The notes: generated from the letters alone by a model not told the origin. DNA of 64,000 nt from JBDSSS01 sp963764195 (GCA_963764195.1 CAVXRG010000003.1:558001-622000), one strand, 5' to 3'. Positions 50,331-60,400 are shown, counted from the stretch's first letter. Translations and numbers: made by a program.

Positions 50331-51154
50331 CCGCGGCGATGACCGTCACCGACCTGCGCCGCGACTACCGGCGACCCCGGACCTCGTTGCGGGAGAAGGG
50401 CCCCGTCGTCGAGGCTCTCAAGGGCGTCTCGTTCGAGGTGGAGCGCGGCGAGCGCTTCGGCATCGTCGGGGAGTCCGGTTGCGGCAAGTCGACGCTGCTG
50501 CGCCTCCTCGCAGGGCTGGACCGGCCCACGAGCGGACAGATCCGCGTCGACGGCCGCGACATCGTCGGCCGACGTGAGAAGGACCTCGGTTTCCTCCGGT
50601 CGAGCCTTCAGCTCGTCTTCCAGGACCCGATGGGATCGCTCGACCCGAGGATGCGGGTGCGCGACATCATCGCCGAACCCATGGTCGCTCAGGGGATCGG
50701 GGGCCGGCCCGCCCGGGTGGCGGAGCTGCTCGAGGCCGTCGGGCTGCCGTCGAGTGCGGGGGACCGCTTCCCGCACCAGTTCTCCGGCGGTCAGCGCCAA
50801 CGGATCTCGATCGCGCGGGCCCTCGCCCCGAAGCCGTCGATCCTGCTCGCCGACGAGCCGGTCAGTGCGCTCGACGTGTCGGTGCGCGCCCAGGTGCTCA
50901 ACCTCATCACCGACCTCGTCGACGACCTCGGCCTGACGCTCATCTTCGTCTCCCACGACCTGTCCGTCGTGCGCCACGTCTGCGACCGGGTCGCGGTGAT
51001 GAGCGACGGGCTCGTCGTCGAGACGGGACCGACGGAGGAGATCTACGAGCGGCCGCAGCACGACTACACCCAGCGCCTCCTCCGGGCGGCGCCGACCATG
51101 CGTCGTGCGCTCGAGGGCGCCGGCGCCGCCGACCTGTTGGGAGACAGCGCGTGA
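50327..51154 (+). CDS. ABC importer ATPase (DppF/OppF type)
   Basis: 275 residues. Walker A GESGCGKST, signature FSGGQRQRISIARAL and Walker B SILLADEPVSALDV are present. The DppF-type QLVFQDPMGSLDPRMRV Q-loop region is clear. It is shorter than many DppF proteins because the Cys-rich C-terminal extension is missing, so only the DppD partner keeps it. Start ATG 50327 overlaps the previous stop. Confidence 0.93.
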   Translation: MTAAMTVTDLRRDYRRPRTSLREKGPVVEALKGVSFEVERGERFGIVGESGCGKSTLLRLLAGLDRPTSGQIRVDGRDIVGRREKDLGFLRSSLQLVFQDPMGSLDPRMRVRDIIAEPMVAQGIGGRPARVAELLEAVGLPSSAGDRFPHQFSGGQRQRISIARALAPKPSILLADEPVSALDVSVRAQVLNLITDLVDDLGLTLIFVSHDLSVVRHVCDRVAVMSDGLVVETGPTEEIYERPQHDYTQRLLRAAPTMRRALEGAGAADLLGDSA

Positions 51155-52608
51155 GCACCACCTACCGTCCGGACCACCCCGCGGGCCTGCCGATCGGGGA
51201 CGGCTGGGTCGACGTCGACTCCACCGCAGAGGTGCGCTTCCCGTACACGGGCGAGCTCGTCGCCGACGCGCCGGTCGGATCGAGGGAGCAGGCGCAACAA
51301 GCGATCTCGTATGCCGTTGAGCTACGTCAGCGGATGGCTGCGGCCCCGTCGCACGCCCGTCGTGCCGCCCTGATCGAGACGCACCGGGTCCTGACGGAGC
51401 AGCGTGAGCAACTCGAGCAGCTCCTCGTCCTCGAGACGGGCAAGCCGCTCGTCGACTGTCGCGTCGAGGTGGACCGGACGCTGCTGACGCTGCTCACCTC
51501 AGCGGAGGAGGTCGCCCGGCTGCACGGGGAGACCGTGCCGCTCGACCTGCTCCCGAGCGGGGAGGGCCTGATCGGCTTCTGGGTGCGCCGCCCGATCGGG
51601 GTCGTCGTCGGCATCGCGGGTTACAACTACCCGCTGTTGCTGGCGACCCACAAGCTCGCGCCGGCACTGGCCGCCGGTTGCCCGGTCATCATCAAGCCGG
51701 CACCGCAGACACCGCTCGCGACGCTCTGGCTCGTCCACGTGGTGCGGGAGGCCCTGGCCGCGGTCGACGTGCCGCGGGCCGCGGTCCAGCTCGTCACCGG
51801 CGGGGTCGAGGTCGGGGTCGCGCTGACGACCGACCGCCGGGTGGGCGCGGTGTCGTTCACCGGGTCCGCCGGGGTCGGGCACCAGATCGCCCGGGACGCG
51901 GCGCCGACGAAGGTGCTGCTCGAGCTCGGTTCGAACTCCGCACTCGTCGTCGCGGCAGACGCCGACGTGGTGGCCGCCGCAGGTGCTGTCGTCCGGGGCG
52001 GCTACTACGCCTCTGGTCAGGCATGCATCAGCGTGCAGCGGGTCGTCGTCGTCGAGTCGGTGCGCGCTGCGTTCCTCGAGGCCCTCACGGCCCGGATGGA
52101 CGAGGTGGTCGTCGGCGACCCCCGCGAGGCCGCGACCCGGGTCTCGGCTCTCATCGACGACCGGTCGACCGAGCGTGTGCGCGAGTGGGTGGCGTCGGCT
52201 GTCGCCGCCGGGGCCGCCCTCGTGCACGGAGGCGACGTCGTCGAGGGGGTCATGCAGCCGACCCTGCTCCTCGATGTGCCGGACGGTGAGCTGGCCTGGG
52301 ACGAGGAGGTCTTCGGGCCGGTCGTGGCCGTCCGGTCCGTCGCCGACTTCGACGAGGCGGTCGAGGTCGTGAACCGGTCCCGCTACGGGCTGCACGCCAG
52401 TGTCTTCACAGCCGGCCTCGACACGGCGTTCGCCGCCATCGAGCGGATCGAGACGGGCGGGGTCGTCGTCAACGACGTGCCCGGCTTCCGCTCTGACGTC
52501 ATGCCCTACGGCGGCGTCAAGGACTCGGGGGCCGGCCGGGAGGGGCCGCGTTTCGCGATCGAGGAGCTGACCGTCACCCGGATGGCGATCATCCGCCCGA
52601 CCACCTGA
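51151..52608 (+). CDS. Aldehyde dehydrogenase
   Basis: 485 residues. The catalytic Cys292 is in ASGQACISVQ and the general base Glu258 in LLELGSNSALVV. The Rossmann-fold GSAGVGHQIA and the KPAPQTP region bind NAD(P). The Asn in NYPLLLATHKLAPALAAG is also conserved. The substrate aldehyde is unknown; with the SDR and the dehydrogenase it would oxidise pathway intermediates to acids. GTG 51151 overlaps the DppF-type stop (GTGA). Confidence 0.93.
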   Translation: MSTTYRPDHPAGLPIGDGWVDVDSTAEVRFPYTGELVADAPVGSREQAQQAISYAVELRQRMAAAPSHARRAALIETHRVLTEQREQLEQLLVLETGKPLVDCRVEVDRTLLTLLTSAEEVARLHGETVPLDLLPSGEGLIGFWVRRPIGVVVGIAGYNYPLLLATHKLAPALAAGCPVIIKPAPQTPLATLWLVHVVREALAAVDVPRAAVQLVTGGVEVGVALTTDRRVGAVSFTGSAGVGHQIARDAAPTKVLLELGSNSALVVAADADVVAAAGAVVRGGYYASGQACISVQRVVVVESVRAAFLEALTARMDEVVVGDPREAATRVSALIDDRSTERVREWVASAVAAGAALVHGGDVVEGVMQPTLLLDVPDGELAWDEEVFGPVVAVRSVADFDEAVEVVNRSRYGLHASVFTAGLDTAFAAIERIETGGVVVNDVPGFRSDVMPYGGVKDSGAGREGPRFAIEELTVTRMAIIRPTT

Positions 52609-52669
52609 CCTGGCCTGCCTTGACCCTGCACCTGATCTGACTGCCCGACCCCCGGACGAAGGAGTCCCG

Positions 52670-53467
52670 ATGACGAGCACCACCGCAACGCCCGAGCGCC
52701 CCGACTACGCGCGGCTGTTCCGCCTCGATGGGCGGCGGGCCGTCGTCGTCGGGGCGGGCAGCGGCATCGGCCGCGAGAGCGCGCTCGCCCTCGCCGCCCA
52801 CGGCGCCGAGGTCGTCTGTGTCGACCGGGACCTCGCCGCCGCGGAGGCGACCGCAGCGCTGGGAGCCGGCTCGGCGGCATACGAGCTCGACGTCACCGAC
52901 GCGGCGGCAGTGGATCGGGCGGCAGCGGAGCTGGGGGAGGTCGACGTGCTCGTCTTCACCGCGGCCACCAACGTGCGTAAGCGCGTGCTCGACTACACCG
53001 CAGAGGAGTTCGACCGGGTGGTGGGCCTCAACCTGCGAGCGTCCTTCGACCTCGTGCGGGCCTTCGGCGCCGGGATGGCCGAGCGCGGGCGGGGAAGCAT
53101 CATCGGCTTCAGCTCCATCCGGGCCGTGACCGTCGAGCCGGGTCAGGGCGTGTATGCCGCCACGAAGGCGGGCATGGTGCAGCTGCTCCGTGCGGCTGCA
53201 GTCGAGCTGGGACAGCAGGGTGTGCGTGTCAACGCCATCGCCCCGGGGATCGTCGACACGCCTCTGACCGCGCAGATCCGGGCCGACGAGGAGTGGTCGG
53301 AGGCGTACGCGAGCAAGAGCGCTCTCGGGCGGTGGTCACGACCGGACGAGCTGGCCGGGGCCGTCGTCTACCTGGCGTCGGACGCGGCGTCGTTCGTCAC
53401 GGGCAGCCAGCTGTTCGTCGACGGCGGGTGGACGGTCATCGACGGGCGCTACACGCCGCCGACGTGA
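52670..53467 (+). CDS. Short-chain dehydrogenase/reductase
   Basis: 265 residues. The cofactor motif GAGSGIG is at 28-34 and the catalytic Ser lies in GFSSIRAV. Tyr162 and Lys166 are in YAATKAG. An acidic residue after the second strand (CVDRD) favours NAD over NADP. It is last in the rightward operon, 61 bases after the ALDH gene, with its own AAGGAG site. It probably oxidises a hydroxy intermediate of the pathway. Confidence 0.92.
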   Translation: MTSTTATPERPDYARLFRLDGRRAVVVGAGSGIGRESALALAAHGAEVVCVDRDLAAAEATAALGAGSAAYELDVTDAAAVDRAAAELGEVDVLVFTAATNVRKRVLDYTAEEFDRVVGLNLRASFDLVRAFGAGMAERGRGSIIGFSSIRAVTVEPGQGVYAATKAGMVQLLRAAAVELGQQGVRVNAIAPGIVDTPLTAQIRADEEWSEAYASKSALGRWSRPDELAGAVVYLASDAASFVTGSQLFVDGGWTVIDGRYTPPT

Positions 53468-53563
53468 GTCCCCGCGCCGGTCCTCGGGAGGCCGGGGCTG
53501 TGCAGAACCTCGGGCTGTGGAGAACTTCGGCAGGGTGGCAGGACGGATGGCCATGCTCGGGGA

Positions 53564-53998
53564 ATGAGCTTCGAGGACCTGCCCAGGGACTGGGCACAGC
53601 GCCCCCTGACCGATCCCGACATCTTCGAGGACGTCGTCGACCTCGTCACCCGCGAGAAGTCCCGCGTGGCGGGCGCGATCATGCTCCTGCTGTGCCATCC
53701 GGACGGGAGGCTGCTCCAGCCCATCGCCATCGAGGACGACACCGGACCGGTCGCCCTCGAGGTGGTGGACGACGGGCTGCGTGCCCTGCTGTCGGGGCTG
53801 GTCCAGCACGGGATGGAGCATGTCGTCATCGTGATCGCGCGCCCCGGTGGGGTGGCGGTGACCGAGCAGGACCGTCACCTCAAGGCCGTCTTCGAGGCGG
53901 CGTGCTGTGCTGCCGGCATGGAGCTGCTCGGTCTCGCCGTCGCAGCACCTGAGGGCGTCGTGGCGCTCCCGACGGACCGGTCGAGCGACGCCGCCTGA
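53564..53998 (+). CDS. Conserved hypothetical protein (144 residues)
   Basis: Starts MSFEDLPRDWAQRPLTDPDI. It is a compact alpha/beta protein with a core (GAIMLLLCHPDGRLLQPIAI, HVVIVIARPG) and no membrane helix or signal peptide. The length and pattern hint at a small RadC/JAB-like or ACT-like fold, but I cannot name the family. CATGCT lies six bases before ATG 53564, the leaderless pattern. It is separated from the SDR by 96 bases and is probably its own unit. Confidence 0.65.
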   Translation: MSFEDLPRDWAQRPLTDPDIFEDVVDLVTREKSRVAGAIMLLLCHPDGRLLQPIAIEDDTGPVALEVVDDGLRALLSGLVQHGMEHVVIVIARPGGVAVTEQDRHLKAVFEAACCAAGMELLGLAVAAPEGVVALPTDRSSDAA

Positions 53999-54048
53999 CC
54001 TGGGGTGCTCGCAGCGGCTCGTCTGGGGGAGACGGTGGGTCTCGGGCT

Positions 54049-54087
54049 CGTACGTCACTGCTCCGCCTGGCGTAGCAGTGACGTACG
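54049..54087. terminator. Bidirectional terminator between convergent genes
   Basis: The perfect 14-bp stem CGTACGTCACTGCT/AGCAGTGACGTACG has an 11-base loop that can add an inner CGC/GCG pair. It sits between the convergent 53564-53998 gene and the decayed gene ending at 54116. Confidence 0.7.
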
Positions 54088-54115
54088 CGACGCGGGACAG
54101 GCCTGGCGGCCGAGG

Positions 54116-54868
54116 TCACTCGTTGACGAGGACCCCGCGCGCCTCCTGGACGGTGACTGCGGTCACCGGGCCGGGCACGGTGACGGTGCTGGGGATCGGG
54201 TCCCAGGTACGCCCGTCGAGGCTGAAGTCGGCGCCGAAGGTCGTCTCCACGCGGACGGCGAACGTCCCTGCACCGGTGTAGACGTGCGTGACGTCGCCGT
54301 CGGGGTAGACGCCCCCGGCGGACGTGGTCGGACCGGACCGGGAACCGTCACCGAAGACGTAGCTGAAACCGACGAGGCGTGGTCGGATCCGGACGGGGAC
54401 CCCACGAAGCGTGGCGGCGTCGACCTCGCCCGGCTCGAAGCCCGCTGACGTCCAGTCGACGCGGTAGAAGGTGGTGAGGTTGACCAGCGTCGTGTTGCCC
54501 GCGGGCTGGCTCGAGATCTGTGGCCGGGCCCACGGGGTGCGCAGGAACTGGGCCGTGATGTCGGCCATCGAGATGGTCGGCCGGGCCCCCGGCGCCACGT
54601 CCGACGCACACGTCAGGCCGACCGTCGCCCAGGGGTCGGTGACGACACCGGCCCGAAGGGTCTGGCGCCAGATCCGCAGGAGGGGCCCGAGCTGGTCCGG
54701 CGGACAGTCGCGCAGGGCGTGGATGCAGGAGACGTCCTGCGTGGGTGACTCGGGGCGCGCCTGGCCGCAGTCGTTGAGCGACAGGTACTGGTAGACGGGA
54801 GCATCCTGCGCCCGGACCGCGACGACGGAACCCCCGTCGTCCCCCGGGTACTTCCCCAGCTTCAGCAC
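54116..54868 (-). pseudogene. N-terminally truncated PKD-domain-like protein
   Basis: The frame encodes about 250 residues ending VTAVTVQEARGVLVNE. The last 90 resemble a PKD beta-sandwich (FSYVFGDGSRSG, VTHVYTGAGTFAVRV) as found in actinobacterial surface proteins. Just upstream in frame is a TAG stop (near 54888), so the signal peptide and N-terminal part expected of the family are missing; only weak starts such as the GTG at 54868 remain. The region upstream is less GC-rich. It is probably a gene broken at its 5' end, though a shortened product is possible. Confidence 0.55.
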
Positions 54869-54947
54869 CTGGTCCCGCGACCATGAGGCCTATCACGACG
54901 GCTGTCTGGTGCTTCACTGACATACAACTGCGTTATCGGAGCTGCAA

Positions 54948-55034
54948 TCATTCGCCAGAGCCGATGACCGCTGCGACGAATAGGAGCAGTGCTCCGAGCA
55001 ATGAGAATACGCGATGAGACGATAGGGCTCTCAT
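54948..55034 (-). CDS. Possible 28-residue single-pass membrane peptide
   Basis: The ORF starts MRALSSHRVFSL and continues as one hydrophobic helix, ending GSGE. An AGAAG run lies upstream. It is embedded in a less GC-rich stretch with decayed genes, so it may be a chance ORF or a fragment of a larger membrane protein. Confidence 0.2.
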   Translation of the reverse strand: MRALSSHRVFSLLGALLLFVAAVIGSGE

Positions 55035-55152
55035 TCTGATTGCTTCTGAAGACGGTAATCACTCCATCAGTTCTGTGCAAAGCTCACAACGGCGACGAAA
55101 GACCCCGCCTCACGCTCTGAGTCGTACGGTCTGTGACGCCGTCGTCGATTCA

Positions 55153-55650
55153 CTACGGGACCGAACACTGATTTAGCATCACGAGCACTCGCCTGCGTGT
55201 CAGTGAACTCGATGGTCTTGCGAAGTCGACTTCAACGAGGTTCGATACTTGATGTGCGCCGCGTCTCTTCATCCCGGACGCGCTGCGATCATCGAATCTT
55301 GCAGGTATTGCAGCTGTCGTCGGAGAGCCCGTTGAGTGGCGATCTGGGTCTCCCGCTAAAGTGCCGGCGTTCAATTGGTCGAAGTAAAAACGTGCGAAGG
55401 CTTCGGCGCCTTGCATGGTCTCGGGCCGGGCGGCCTTCGGGATCCGGGCCAGCACCGGGTCGCCGGTGGTCGTTGGGCTGGGCCTCGTGGTCGTCGGCGT
55501 GGGGGTGCTCGGTGACGTGGTCGGGCTCGCGCTCGTCGGCACGTCCGGCGCCGGCGGGGGAGTCTCCGAGCCACTCGAGCAGGCGGTCACCAGCAGGACG
55601 ACGAGCCCAGCGGCATACGTCACCATCGGTCTGGGTCTCGAAACAGGCAT
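55153..55650 (-). pseudogene. Frameshifted DUF6318-like lipoprotein
   Basis: The N-terminus is intact: MPVSRPRP, a hydrophobic segment and a lipobox VTAC, a Pro/Thr/Ser-rich linker, then MQGAEAFARFYFDQLN, the entry of DUF6318. After that the expected GLSDDSCNTCK motif appears in a different frame (about 55305-55340), followed by a stop in that frame. The remaining frame continues into unrelated Arg/Ser-rich residues to 55153. At least one frameshift has therefore broken it. Base composition drops towards its 3' end. Confidence 0.6.
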
Positions 55651-55842
55651 CGGCGTCCCCTGGGGTCGTCCCGTCACTGCCACGGCCGAAGCCGCTACGC
55701 GTCGAAAAACGCTCTCACGATGATGCCCGGTCCGCACCCGAAACGGTGGGACTCATCCACAGCCAGCCGACCCCGTCGGCAGAACTGTCCTGCACGTCAC
55801 AGCGCGATCGGGGCCGTTCCTGACCACACCGGGCCTCAGCAC

Positions 55843-55859
55843 TACTACAGTAAGTAGTA
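55843..55859. promoter_or_regulatory. Operator/-10 of the left DoxX-like gene
   Basis: TACTAC-N5-GTAGTA is a perfect 17-base interrupted palindrome. TACAGT (55846-55851), a TAnnnT -10 candidate, lies inside it, so a dimeric repressor bound here would block transcription. CTGACC about 21 bases upstream may be a -35. Confidence 0.6.
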
Positions 55860-55908
55860 CCGACAGAGGAACTGCCGGAACGAGATCCAAGTTCTGGAGA
55901 TGAGATCC

Positions 55909-56493
55909 ATGAGCACCATCGACCGCAAGCACGAGACCCCGACCACCCCGAACACCACCGACACCACAGCGCGTCCCGGCGCGGTGACCCTCCAGGAGGA
56001 CATCGTCCGCTCCCCGCTGGCGCGCGGCTTCCTGGCCGGGCTGCGGATCGTGCTCGGGTTCACCTTCTTCTGGGCCTTCATCGACAAGATGTTCGGCCTG
56101 GGCTACGCGACACCGTCCGCGAAGGCCTGGATCAACGGCGGCACCCCCGCCCAAGGGTTCATGTCCCACGCCGAGGGCCCCTTCGGCGGGTTCTTCCAGA
56201 ACATCTCCGGCCCCTGGGCCGACTGGCTGTTCATGATCGGCCTGCTCGGCATCGGCGTCGCCGTCCTGGCCGGAGCCGGCCTCAAGCTCGCCGCCATCAC
56301 CGGAGGCCTGCTGCTCGCCCTGATGTACCTGGCCGAGTTCCCCCTCGGAGCCACCGGCATGACCAACCCCCTGTTCGACTCCCACTGGGTCGAGGCCCTG
56401 GGCCTGGCCGTCGTCGCCACCACCCTCGCCGGAGACACCTGGGGCCTGGGCAAGTGGTGGTCCACCAAGGCCGGCAACTCCATCCTCCGCTGA
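55909..56493 (+). CDS. DoxX/DoxD-like membrane protein, left copy
   Basis: 194 residues: a Thr/Pro-rich cytoplasmic N-terminus (about 1-35) and four membrane helices (about 40-60, 100-120, 122-142 and 155-175). SPLARGFLAGLRIVLGFTFF is the DoxX-like first helix, and GTPAQGFM with GPWADWLFMIGLLGIGVAVL follow the pattern of the DoxD/thiosulfate:quinone oxidoreductase membrane subunit. Its partner subunit is not seen, so activity is uncertain. GGAG precedes ATG 55909; ATG 55900 is also possible. The identical protein is encoded at 63333-63917 on the other strand. Confidence 0.8.
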   Translation: MSTIDRKHETPTTPNTTDTTARPGAVTLQEDIVRSPLARGFLAGLRIVLGFTFFWAFIDKMFGLGYATPSAKAWINGGTPAQGFMSHAEGPFGGFFQNISGPWADWLFMIGLLGIGVAVLAGAGLKLAAITGGLLLALMYLAEFPLGATGMTNPLFDSHWVEALGLAVVATTLAGDTWGLGKWWSTKAGNSILR

Positions 56494-56645
56494 CACCACA
56501 CCACCCAGCACCACCCGCACGACCCCGCACCACCGACAAAGCACCAGACCTGCTCACCGTCCAACCACTGGATCAAAACCCCGGAGACGGGGTGAGTGGT
56601 GGGGCCGCCGCGTCGGTAACGGTCACCCCAGCGGTGAGCACGGCG

Positions 56646-56673
56646 GCGTCCGCCCCCTCAACGGGGCGGACGC
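56646..56673 (-). terminator. Terminator hairpin after the VOC gene
   Basis: The 11-bp stem GCGTCCGCCCC/GGGGCGGACGC has a six-base loop, just beyond the stop of the leftward VOC gene. It may also serve the rightward DoxX-like gene. Confidence 0.6.
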
Positions 56674-56691
56674 TCTGTCGTTGTGGGCGGG

Positions 56692-57369
56692 TCACGGCGT
56701 GAACGCGCAGAACTCGTTCCCGGCCGGGTCGGCCATGACGGTCCATCCGATGCCGTCCTCACCCTTGTCTCGCAGGACGACCGCTCCTGCAGCGATCAGG
56801 GGCGCGAGCGCGTCGGTGGTGACGTCGAGATGCACCCGGTTCTTCGTCGCCTTGGCCTCCGGGACCGGCTGGAAGACGAGGGACTCGAAGGGAAGCCCCT
56901 CGACTCCCTCGACGCTGCTCCACTCGTCCTCGCGGACCACGTCACCGCCGAGCACCGCGGCCCACCACAGCGCGAGACCGTGCGCGTCCGCCACGTCGCC
57001 GGTGACGTCCCAGACCAGCTCGTAGAAGCGGTTGCTCACCGGCGCCTCCCGCACGAAGATGCAGAACTGCTGGCCGTCCGGGTCCGTCAGGACCGTCCAC
57101 CGCTCCCGCTCGTCGACCACCGTGGCTCCGGATCGGACCGCCGCCTCCAGCGACTCCGCGCGGACGTCGAGGTGGACCCGGTTCTTGACCGTCGTGGGTT
57201 CGGGCACGGCGTTGACCCAGACGAGCACCGTCTCGTCCCCCAGACGAAGACAGGCGTCGCCGTCATCGTGTGGGTGGGCCTCCCAGCCGAGCAGGCCGCC
57301 CCAGAAGGCGGCGGCCGCGTGGGCGTCCACCGCGTCGATGCAGAGGTCCTTGTAGCGAGCGGTCGGCAT
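56692..57369 (-). CDS. VOC family protein with two glyoxalase-like domains
   Basis: 225 residues containing two VOC modules (about 1-110 and 115-225). Each has the pattern of an entry strand, AAxFWxxLLG, then KNRVHLDV and a closing WTVxxDPxGxxFC. Both KNRVHLDV and DPDGQQFC/DPAGNEFC repeats are plain. Such proteins are antibiotic- or metabolite-binding or glyoxalase-type enzymes; function unknown. On the minus strand TAGCGT lies six bases before ATG 57369 (leaderless), inside the perfect palindrome GACGCTAGCGTC (57375-57386). Confidence 0.85.
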   Translation of the reverse strand: MPTARYKDLCIDAVDAHAAAAFWGGLLGWEAHPHDDGDACLRLGDETVLVWVNAVPEPTTVKNRVHLDVRAESLEAAVRSGATVVDERERWTVLTDPDGQQFCIFVREAPVSNRFYELVWDVTGDVADAHGLALWWAAVLGGDVVREDEWSSVEGVEGLPFESLVFQPVPEAKATKNRVHLDVTTDALAPLIAAGAVVLRDKGEDGIGWTVMADPAGNEFCAFTP

Positions 57370-57440
57370 GCCCCGACGCTAGCGTCGCCGCCCCGAAGGT
57401 GTCGCCGGGGTTGTCGGAGGTGGGCGGCATACTCGCACCC

Positions 57441-60400
57441 ATGCAGCGGATCGACGGACGCCTCGTCCTCAGCCCCACCGACCTGACGAAGCACGTCGCC
57501 TGTCCCCACATCACGACGCTCGACCTCGAGGCTGTCGAGCAGCGGGTCCCGCGCGCGCCGACGAGTGACGACGCGCTCAACCTCGTCTTCGCCAAGGGCC
57601 TCGCGCACGAGCACGACTACCTCGAGGTGCTGCGCGCCGAGGGCCGCACGATCGAGGACATCGCCGCGCTCGACCTGGCCCGGGAGGAGGCCGAGCTGGC
57701 CACGCTCGACGCCATGCGCCGGGGGGTCGAGGTCATCTACCAGGCGACGTTCTACGACCGGTCGTGGATCGGTCTGGCCGACTTCCTGCTGCGGACCGAC
57801 CGACCCAGCGACCTCGGCCCGTGGAGCTACGACATCGCCGACACCAAGCTCGCCCGCCGCCTCAAGGTGCCTGCCCTGCTCCAGATGGCGACGTATGCCG
57901 CACGCCTCGAGACGCTCCAGGGCGTCGCGCCGCAGTGGCTCGTCGTCGTGACCGGCGACCGCGCCCAGCACCCGTGGCGGCTCGTCGACGTCGCGCCCTA
58001 CGCTCGGCGGCGTCGGGTCGAGCTCGAGGAGGCGATCGGCCACCCTCGCGAGACCGAGTCGGTCCGCGTCCCGCACTGCGCCCAGTGCCGGTGGAAGGAG
58101 CGATGCGCCCAGGAGTGGGTCGACCGCGACGACCTCATCCAGGTGGCGGGGATGCGCACCGACCACCGGGCCGCGCTCATCGACCTCGGCATCCCCACCC
58201 TCCGGGCCCTGGCGGAGGCGCCGGAGGAGGCCCTCGCTGGCGGCCTGTCCATCGCGGCGCGGCGCCGGCTCCAGCCGCAGGCCCGGCTCCAGCTCGCCGA
58301 GCGCGAGACCGGCACTGCGCAGTTCGAGCTGCTCCCCCCCGAGCCGGGGCGCGGGCTCCAGATGCTGCCCGAGCCCGACGACGGCGACGTCTACCTCGAC
58401 TTCGAGGGAGACCCGTGGGCGCAGGACGGCGCGGGCCGGGAGTACCTCGCCGGCATCTGGACCCGGCAGGGGGAGTTCGTCGAGTTCTGGGCACACGACT
58501 TCGCCGAGGAGGGCCGGCTGACGACGGCGCTGCTCGACTGGCTCACCGAGCGCTGGGCCGCCCATCCCGACATGCACGTCTACCACTACGCCCCCTACGA
58601 GACGACGGCCCTCAAGCGGCTCGTCGGCCAGCACGCCACGCGCGAGGCCGAGCTCGACCAGCTGCTGCGCCACGAGGTGTTCGTCGACCTCTACGCCGTC
58701 GTCCGCCAGGGCGTGCGGATCAGCAAGGGGTCCTACTCGATCAAGAAGCTCGAGGAGTTCTACTGGGGCCACACGCGATCCAACGACACCGCGGGTGTCG
58801 CCGACGGTCTCTCCTCGGTCGTCGAGTACGAGCGCTGGCTCTCCGGTCGTGACGACGGCACGCCGGACCAGGCGATCCTCGACGACATCCGGCGCTACAA
58901 CGAGGAGGACGTCCGCTCGACCCTCGCCCTGCACGAGTGGCTCGAGGAGCGGCGGGCCGACCTCGAGGCCGCGGGGGAGGAGCTGACCCGACCCGTGCCC
59001 GAGCCGGTCAAGGAGATCGGCGACGCGGAGCGGGCCGAGATCGAGCTCGCCGAGCGTCTCGTCGCCGGGGGCCAGGAGCTGCTGGCCGGCCTCGTCGGCT
59101 GGCACCGCCGCGAGAAGCGACCCGAGTGGTGGGACTTCTTCCGCTACAAGGAGCTCGAGACGGCCGAGCTGGTCGAGGACGGCACGGCCATCGGTGACCT
59201 GGGGACGCCGGAGGAGAGAGGTCTCGTCAAGCAGTCACGGATCTGGCGCTACCCCTTCCCTCCACAGGACTGCAAGGTCTCGCTCGGCAAGTACGTCCCC
59301 GATGTCGACACCCACGCTGCGGCCGGGAAGGTCGTCGCCCTCGATGCGGCCGAGGGGTGGATCGAGCTGTCCATGCGGAAGTCCGTGGAGCCGCCGCGCC
59401 CCCGCGGCCTCGGCGGCCCCGGGCCGGTCATGGACCAGGTCCTGCGGGAGAGCATCGCCCGCACCGGGGAGCTGGCCCTGACCGGGGGGAGCAACCTCGC
59501 CACCCGACTCCTCGCGCGGGTCGTCCCGCCGGTTTGCGACCTCGCCGGGCGACCGGGTGAGAAGCCCAAGGACGTCGTCGTCCGAGTCGGACGCGGTCTC
59601 GACGGGGAGGTGCTCGCGGTCCAAGGTCCTCCCGGGACGGGCAAGACGTATGCCGGGTCAGCCCTCGTGCGAGCGCTGCTCGACGCCGGCCTGCGGGTCG
59701 GGGTCACGGCCCAGTCCCACGCGGTCGTGCTCAACCTGCTCGACGGGGTGGCCCGTCCGGCGTGGCACAAGGACGGCAGCAACGCCGACGAGGCTGACGG
59801 TGATCCCGACCCGGACGCGCTCGTCCGGCACACGACCGACAACGCCGAGATCGCTGCCGCGCTCGCCTCCGGCGCGGCCACCCTCGTCGGGGGCACCGCC
59901 TGGCTCTGGTCGCGTGACGACATGGTCGACGCCGTCGACGTGCTCGTCATCGACGAGGCGGGCCAGTTCTCCCTCGCCAACGCCGTCGCGGTGGCCCCCG
60001 CCGCCAGGTCGCTCGTGCTGCTCGGTGACCCGCAGCAGCTGACGCAGCCGACGAAGGCCGTGCACCCCTACGGCTCGGGGGTGTCCGCCCTCGACCACCT
60101 GCGCACCCGGACGGAGGACGGGATCGAGGTCGTCCACGACGTGATCCCCGACGACCGCGGCGTCTTCCTCGACCGGACCTTCCGCATGCATCCCTCGCTG
60201 ACCAGATTCGTCTCCGAGCTCGCCTACGAGGGTCGGCTCGAGTCCGCCCCGGGGCGCGAGCGGCTCACCGTGTCCGCGCCGGGGGCTCTCTCGGGCGACG
60301 GGTTGCGCTGGGCTCCCGTCCGGCACACGGTCGTGTGCGACCAGTCGAGCCACGAGGAGGCCGCGGTCACGCGCGCCCTCGTCGACGACCTGCTCGCTGG

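Larger units (their letters stand above)
55841..56525 (+). repeat. 685-bp inverted repeat, left arm
   Basis: Identical, apart from one base (G at 55850), to the reverse complement of 63301-63985. I compared the arms line by line. It contains a whole DoxX-like gene with its promoter/operator and 32 bases past its stop. Similarity ends abruptly at both edges. Confidence 0.97.

Noticed and set aside
55841..56525. The repeated 685-bp unit as an insertion sequence
   Set aside because: It contains only a DoxX-like membrane gene, no transposase, no terminal inverted repeats of its own and no visible target-site duplication.
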